Positions 15,358 to 18,370 of a stretch of DNA of 18,370 nucleotides are shown here, in pieces (positions within the stretch are counted from its first letter, which is position 1; every line of letters begins with the position of its first letter). The DNA lies in contig JAEYVS010000034.1 in NCBI GenBank assembly GCA_023429265.1, positions 1 through 18,370 of the forward strand, read 5' to 3'. The translations under genes and the position numbers were made by a program. A model generated the notes under the pieces. The model saw nothing but the letters and a program-made list of their open reading frames with translations. It did not search any database and was not told the DNA's origin. The DNA is from Bacteroidota bacterium (GTDB lineage: Bacteria; Bacteroidota; Ignavibacteria; Tepidaquicellales; Tepidaquicellaceae).

Positions 15358-16449
15358 GTGAGCAAAGGAAAGCTGGTCCTCGAAAACGGGGCAATATTTG
15401 ATGGAGAGTTATTCGGCCATAAGGGAATTGCAGCCGGAGAAGTCGTATTTAATACCGCATTATGCGGATACCAGGAAATACTAACCGACCCGTCCTATTA
15501 CGGACAGATCATAATAATGACATACCCTCTGATAGGGAATTACGGCACAAATGACACGGACATAGAATCCAAAAAAGTCCAGTCTTCAGGCTTTATCGTT
15601 GGAAGCTATGAAGATGAATGGAGCAATGCTGATGGAAAATCCTCCCTTGATGAATATCTTAATAAAAATAAAATTACCGCAATAACAGGAATAGACACCA
15701 GGGCTCTCACAAAAATGGTCAGGTCTGAGGGTGCAATGCGCGGAATGATCACAGGAGAGAAACTTTCTAATGAGAAACTCGTGGAAAAAGTTAAGGAACT
15801 GTCTCCAATGGCAGGTCAGGACCTGGTAAAATTTGTGACATCCAAAGAGAGTTATGAGCTTAAAGCTTCCAATCCTAAGTACCGGATAGCAGTATATGAT
15901 TTCGGAATTAAGCAGAATATTCTCAGGGAGTTTCTGAAATTCGATACAGAGCTAAAGATATTTCCTGCCCAGACGGATTACAAAGAAATCCTTGATTACA
16001 AGCCGGACGGGATATTTCTCTCAAATGGTCCCGGAGACCCGGAAGCTGTAAAATACGGAATTGAAAATACTCAATCTCTTATGGATAAGGGTATTCCAAT
16101 TTTTGGGATTTGCCTTGGTCACCAGCTAACAGCACTTGCTCTTGGGGCAAGCACATACAAGCTGAAATTCGGGCATAGAGGTGCAAATCATCCCGTCAAA
16201 AATAAGCTTATTAATAAGATAGAGATTACCTCACAGAATCACGGCTTCGCTGTGGATGAAAGTACGATAGATCCAGCGACAACCGAGATTACTCATACCA
16301 ACCTGTATGATCAAACTAATGAAGGCATAAGGCATAAGAAGTACCCAGTAATGGCAGTACAGTATCACCCCGAGTCGTCTCCAGGTCCAAACGACAGTAA
16401 GTATCTGTTCACGGATTTTATGAAGCTGGTGGACAAACATAAAAACTAA
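15358..16449 (+). CDS. carA: Carbamoyl-phosphate synthase small (glutaminase) subunit
   Basis: Hydrolyses glutamine and passes ammonia to the large subunit CarB for carbamoyl phosphate, the precursor of pyrimidines and arginine. It has 363 residues, typical length. The N-terminal CPSase small domain (about 1-150) has the hallmark FNTALCGYQEILTDPSY stretch and ITGIDTRALT. A class I glutamine amidotransferase domain (about 178-363) follows, with the nucleophile C252 in GICLGHQL and the partners H337 and E339 in QYHPES. The start is GTG at 15358, which gives the standard N-terminus SKGKLVLENG; no ATG upstream fits. carB is not adjacent, so the holoenzyme must be assembled from a separate locus. 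folD follows after 18 bases. Confidence 0.96.
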   Translation: MSKGKLVLENGAIFDGELFGHKGIAAGEVVFNTALCGYQEILTDPSYYGQIIIMTYPLIGNYGTNDTDIESKKVQSSGFIVGSYEDEWSNADGKSSLDEYLNKNKITAITGIDTRALTKMVRSEGAMRGMITGEKLSNEKLVEKVKELSPMAGQDLVKFVTSKESYELKASNPKYRIAVYDFGIKQNILREFLKFDTELKIFPAQTDYKEILDYKPDGIFLSNGPGDPEAVKYGIENTQSLMDKGIPIFGICLGHQLTALALGASTYKLKFGHRGANHPVKNKLINKIEITSQNHGFAVDESTIDPATTEITHTNLYDQTNEGIRHKKYPVMAVQYHPESSPGPNDSKYLFTDFMKLVDKHKN

Positions 16450-16467
16450 TATTCTCAATCGAGTTTA

Positions 16468-17346
16468 ATGGAAGATAAGATCATCGATGGAAAGTTGATT
16501 TCCTCGCAGATAAAAGAAGAGATAAAATCCGAAACGGAGAAATTAAAATCTGAGAAGGGAATTACTCCCGGACTTGCATTTATACTTGTCGGAGAGGACC
16601 CTGCTTCGGTTGTTTATGTGCGAAGTAAAGGAAAAGCTTGCGAAGAGCTGGGATTTCATTCAGTAACCGAGAAACTTGATGCTGAGACAAGTGAGGATGA
16701 GCTGTTATCTTTAATCGACAAGTTCAATAAAGATCCTAAGATTCACGGAATACTGGTACAACTGCCTTTACCAAAGCACATTGATGAAGAAAAGGTGATC
16801 GAAGCCATTGATTACAAGAAGGACGTGGATGGTTTTCACCCGCAGAATATCGGAAGGATGACGATAGGAGCAAACGCGTTTATTTCCTGTACACCTTATG
16901 GTATTGTGGAGTTATTATCACGTTATGGGGTCGAGACAAAGGGAAAAGACGTGGTTGTAATAGGAAGAAGCAACATAGTTGGGAAACCTGTAGCTAACCT
17001 GATGCTGAGGAAGGAATATAACTCTACAGTAACCGTATGTCATAGCGCGACAAAAGACCTCAAATCGCACGTAAAAAATGCAGATATTCTCATCGCTGCC
17101 ATTGGACGGGCTAATTTTGTTACTGCTGATATGATCAAAGAAGGAGTGGTAATAATTGATGTGGGAATCAACCGAATAGAAGACATCTCTAAGAAATCCG
17201 GATACAGGCTGGCAGGTGATGTGGACTTTGAAGGCTGTTTACCTTTATGCAGTAAAATAACCCCGGTTCCGGGCGGTGTCGGTCCAATGACTATCGCAAT
17301 GCTGATGAAAAATACATTAGAATCAGCCAAAGGAACCATCTACTAA
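16468..17346 (+). CDS. folD: Bifunctional methylene-tetrahydrofolate dehydrogenase/cyclohydrolase
   Basis: Oxidises 5,10-methylene-tetrahydrofolate with NADP and hydrolyses the product to 10-formyl-tetrahydrofolate, feeding purine and formyl-methionine synthesis. It has 292 residues, normal size. The catalytic residues fall at E. coli numbering: K54 in YVRSKGKACEE, Q98 in VQLPLP and D121 in KDVDGFHP. The Rossmann half has VIGRSNIVGKP for the cofactor and the closing TPVPGGVGPMT motif. It takes the one-carbon unit made by GcvT, although gcvT is in a different run of genes. Gaps are 18 bases to carA and 15 bases to prmA, pointing to one transcript. Start ATG 16468 gives the standard N-terminus IIDGK. 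Confidence 0.97.
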   Translation: MEDKIIDGKLISSQIKEEIKSETEKLKSEKGITPGLAFILVGEDPASVVYVRSKGKACEELGFHSVTEKLDAETSEDELLSLIDKFNKDPKIHGILVQLPLPKHIDEEKVIEAIDYKKDVDGFHPQNIGRMTIGANAFISCTPYGIVELLSRYGVETKGKDVVVIGRSNIVGKPVANLMLRKEYNSTVTVCHSATKDLKSHVKNADILIAAIGRANFVTADMIKEGVVIIDVGINRIEDISKKSGYRLAGDVDFEGCLPLCSKITPVPGGVGPMTIAMLMKNTLESAKGTIY

Positions 17347-17361
17347 AATAAACATCCCGAA

Positions 17362-18204
17362 ATGAATTACCTCGAAATAGAGATTAAATCTCCAGCCGAA
17401 AAATTCGAGGAAATTTCTACTCGCCTTTACGTAGCAGGCATTCAAACCATCCTCGAAGAAGAGAACTCACTTAAGTTTTATCTGCCTGAAGAAGATTGGG
17501 GAACAATAGAAAACCTCGATAGCGAGCTATTTTCCGAAGGATTAATTTCCGAGGGTGATTTCACGGTTAAAAAATTTGAAAATAAAAACTGGAACGAAGA
17601 ATGGGAAAAATCCATTCAGCCTGTAATAGTAGATGACAGGTTTATCATTCACACATCTTGGAATAAGAAAGACATTGAAGATACTAAAAATAAAATTCTT
17701 ATCGAGATCGATCCTAAAATGGCTTTTGGGACGGGGCATAACGAGACTACACAGCTTGTGCTTGAGATGATGTCCAGGTACTTCACAGGTATGGAAAAAA
17801 AGATGCTTGACTATGGGTGCGGAACGGCAGTCCTTGCAATTGGCGGGATAAAATTGGGACTTGCAAAGGCAGTTGCAATAGACATAGATCCTGAAGCTAT
17901 TGAGAACGCAGAGAAATATGTAAAAGTAAATGGTGTACAGGATATGATAGAGCTTATAATTTCTGATATTGGAGATATCAGTGAATATGGTTTTGACATA
18001 ATCTGCGCGAACATCATACGAAGCGTCATAGAAAAGAATTTGCAGGAGATAAAGAGAAAATTAGTACCCGGTGGAATGCTTTTGATATCAGGAGTTTTGA
18101 TAGAAGAGGAAAAGCCCATTGTTAATAGCCTCATAGATGCGGGGTTTCAGATAAAGAAAATTATTCATAAAGCCGAATGGATAGGAGTATATGCAACCTA
18201 TTAA
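17362..18204 (+). CDS. prmA: Ribosomal protein L11 methyltransferase
   Basis: SAM-dependent enzyme that trimethylates amino groups of ribosomal protein L11. It has 280 residues, close to the usual 290. An N-terminal substrate-recognition domain (about 1-75) is followed by the linker motif NWNEEWEKSIQP (76-87). The methyltransferase domain (about 95-280) has AFGTGHNETT (121-130), the SAM loop LDYGCGTAVLA (149-159), the acidic end of strand 2 at D174, and the substrate-side motif ANI (216-218). PrmA usually reads GCGSG in the SAM loop; here it is GCGTA, with alanine where glycine is common, a mild deviation that need not abolish binding. Its end overlaps the next gene by 14 bases, suggesting translational coupling. 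Confidence 0.95.
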   Translation: MNYLEIEIKSPAEKFEEISTRLYVAGIQTILEEENSLKFYLPEEDWGTIENLDSELFSEGLISEGDFTVKKFENKNWNEEWEKSIQPVIVDDRFIIHTSWNKKDIEDTKNKILIEIDPKMAFGTGHNETTQLVLEMMSRYFTGMEKKMLDYGCGTAVLAIGGIKLGLAKAVAIDIDPEAIENAEKYVKVNGVQDMIELIISDIGDISEYGFDIICANIIRSVIEKNLQEIKRKLVPGGMLLISGVLIEEEKPIVNSLIDAGFQIKKIIHKAEWIGVYATY

Positions 18205-18370
18205 GAAGGGAAATCTTTACGATGGAGCAGAGGCTGCTGCAACCAAATTCGAACAGTTTGATGAGATATTAGAGTCAGGAGATTTTTTAATAGAAAGGAT
18301 AATTTCTTCCGGACAGTTTACCCCTGAAGGAAAATGGCTTATGCAGGACCGGGATGAGTGGGTGGTGTTA
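18191..18370 (+). CDS. Cupin-like protein, 3' partial
   Basis: An open frame of 60 codons starts with ATG at 18191, inside the last codons of prmA in another frame, and is still open at the right edge. The translation begins MQPIKKGNLYDGAEA. It contains FDEILESGDFLIERIISSG followed by TPEGKWLMQDRDEWVVL. That last stretch resembles the small single-domain cupin proteins in which a P-x-G-x-W strand leads into a D/E-rich metal-site loop and the E-W-V strand. AGGAG at 18183-18187, 3 bases before the ATG, looks like a Shine-Dalgarno sequence, but it is in prmA coding sequence and may be chance. The missing remainder prevents any functional call. Confidence 0.65.
   Translation, partial: MQPIKKGNLYDGAEAAATKFEQFDEILESGDFLIERIISSGQFTPEGKWLMQDRDEWVVL

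Noticed and set aside
15358..16449. Missing carB next to carA as a sign of a broken operon
   Set aside because: carA and carB are separated in many bacteria; carA itself is intact, with its full catalytic set.

Overview
This window reads as an ordinary chromosomal stretch from a member of the Bacteroidota/Ignavibacteria-Chlorobi side of the tree. Three things point that way. Almost none of the start codons has a Shine-Dalgarno sequence. One promoter region carries a clean Bacteroidota-type -7 element (TATCTTTG). The gene content also fits: a QEGLA-motif peptidase, a group III phosphofructokinase, a ComB homologue and a SPOR lipoprotein. The phylum is an inference; no rRNA or tRNA is present to settle it. 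All recognised genes lie on the plus strand, mostly with gaps under 35 bases, and no gap exceeds about 135 bases.

Region 1 (1-7195) is a tight run of six genes. It starts with a DUF1704/QEGLA metallopeptidase cut by the left edge, then a GshB/RimK-type ATP-grasp ligase, 6-phosphofructokinase, an APC amino-acid permease, a soluble PAS-GAF-PAS histidine kinase and an overlapping single-domain response regulator. The peptidase-ligase pair is the least understood and most interesting part of the window. It looks like a 'make an amide bond / cut an amide bond' module with an unknown substrate.

Region 2 (7196-9513) follows a 132-base gap with a perfect 9-bp hairpin. It holds a small transaldolase, an AT-rich hicB-hicA toxin-antitoxin pair joined by a 4-base overlap, and gcvT of the glycine cleavage system. 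The toxin-antitoxin pair looks like a foreign cassette slotted between two metabolic genes.

Region 3 (9514-12961) has a long imperfect hairpin just before a comB-like phosphatase gene, then the DNA translocase gene ftsK. Region 4 (12962-18370) begins with a hairpin and the promoter-like element. It continues with a cytoplasmic S9 (prolyl oligopeptidase family) peptidase, a SPOR-domain lipoprotein, carA, folD, prmA and the first 60 codons of a cupin-like gene that runs off the right edge.

Together the genes cover glycolysis and pentose-phosphate interconversion (pfkA, tal), one-carbon and nucleotide precursor supply (gcvT, folD, carA), translation (prmA), and cell division and envelope (ftsK, SPOR lipoprotein). 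No CRISPR array, insertion sequence, tRNA, rRNA or recognisable riboswitch was seen.
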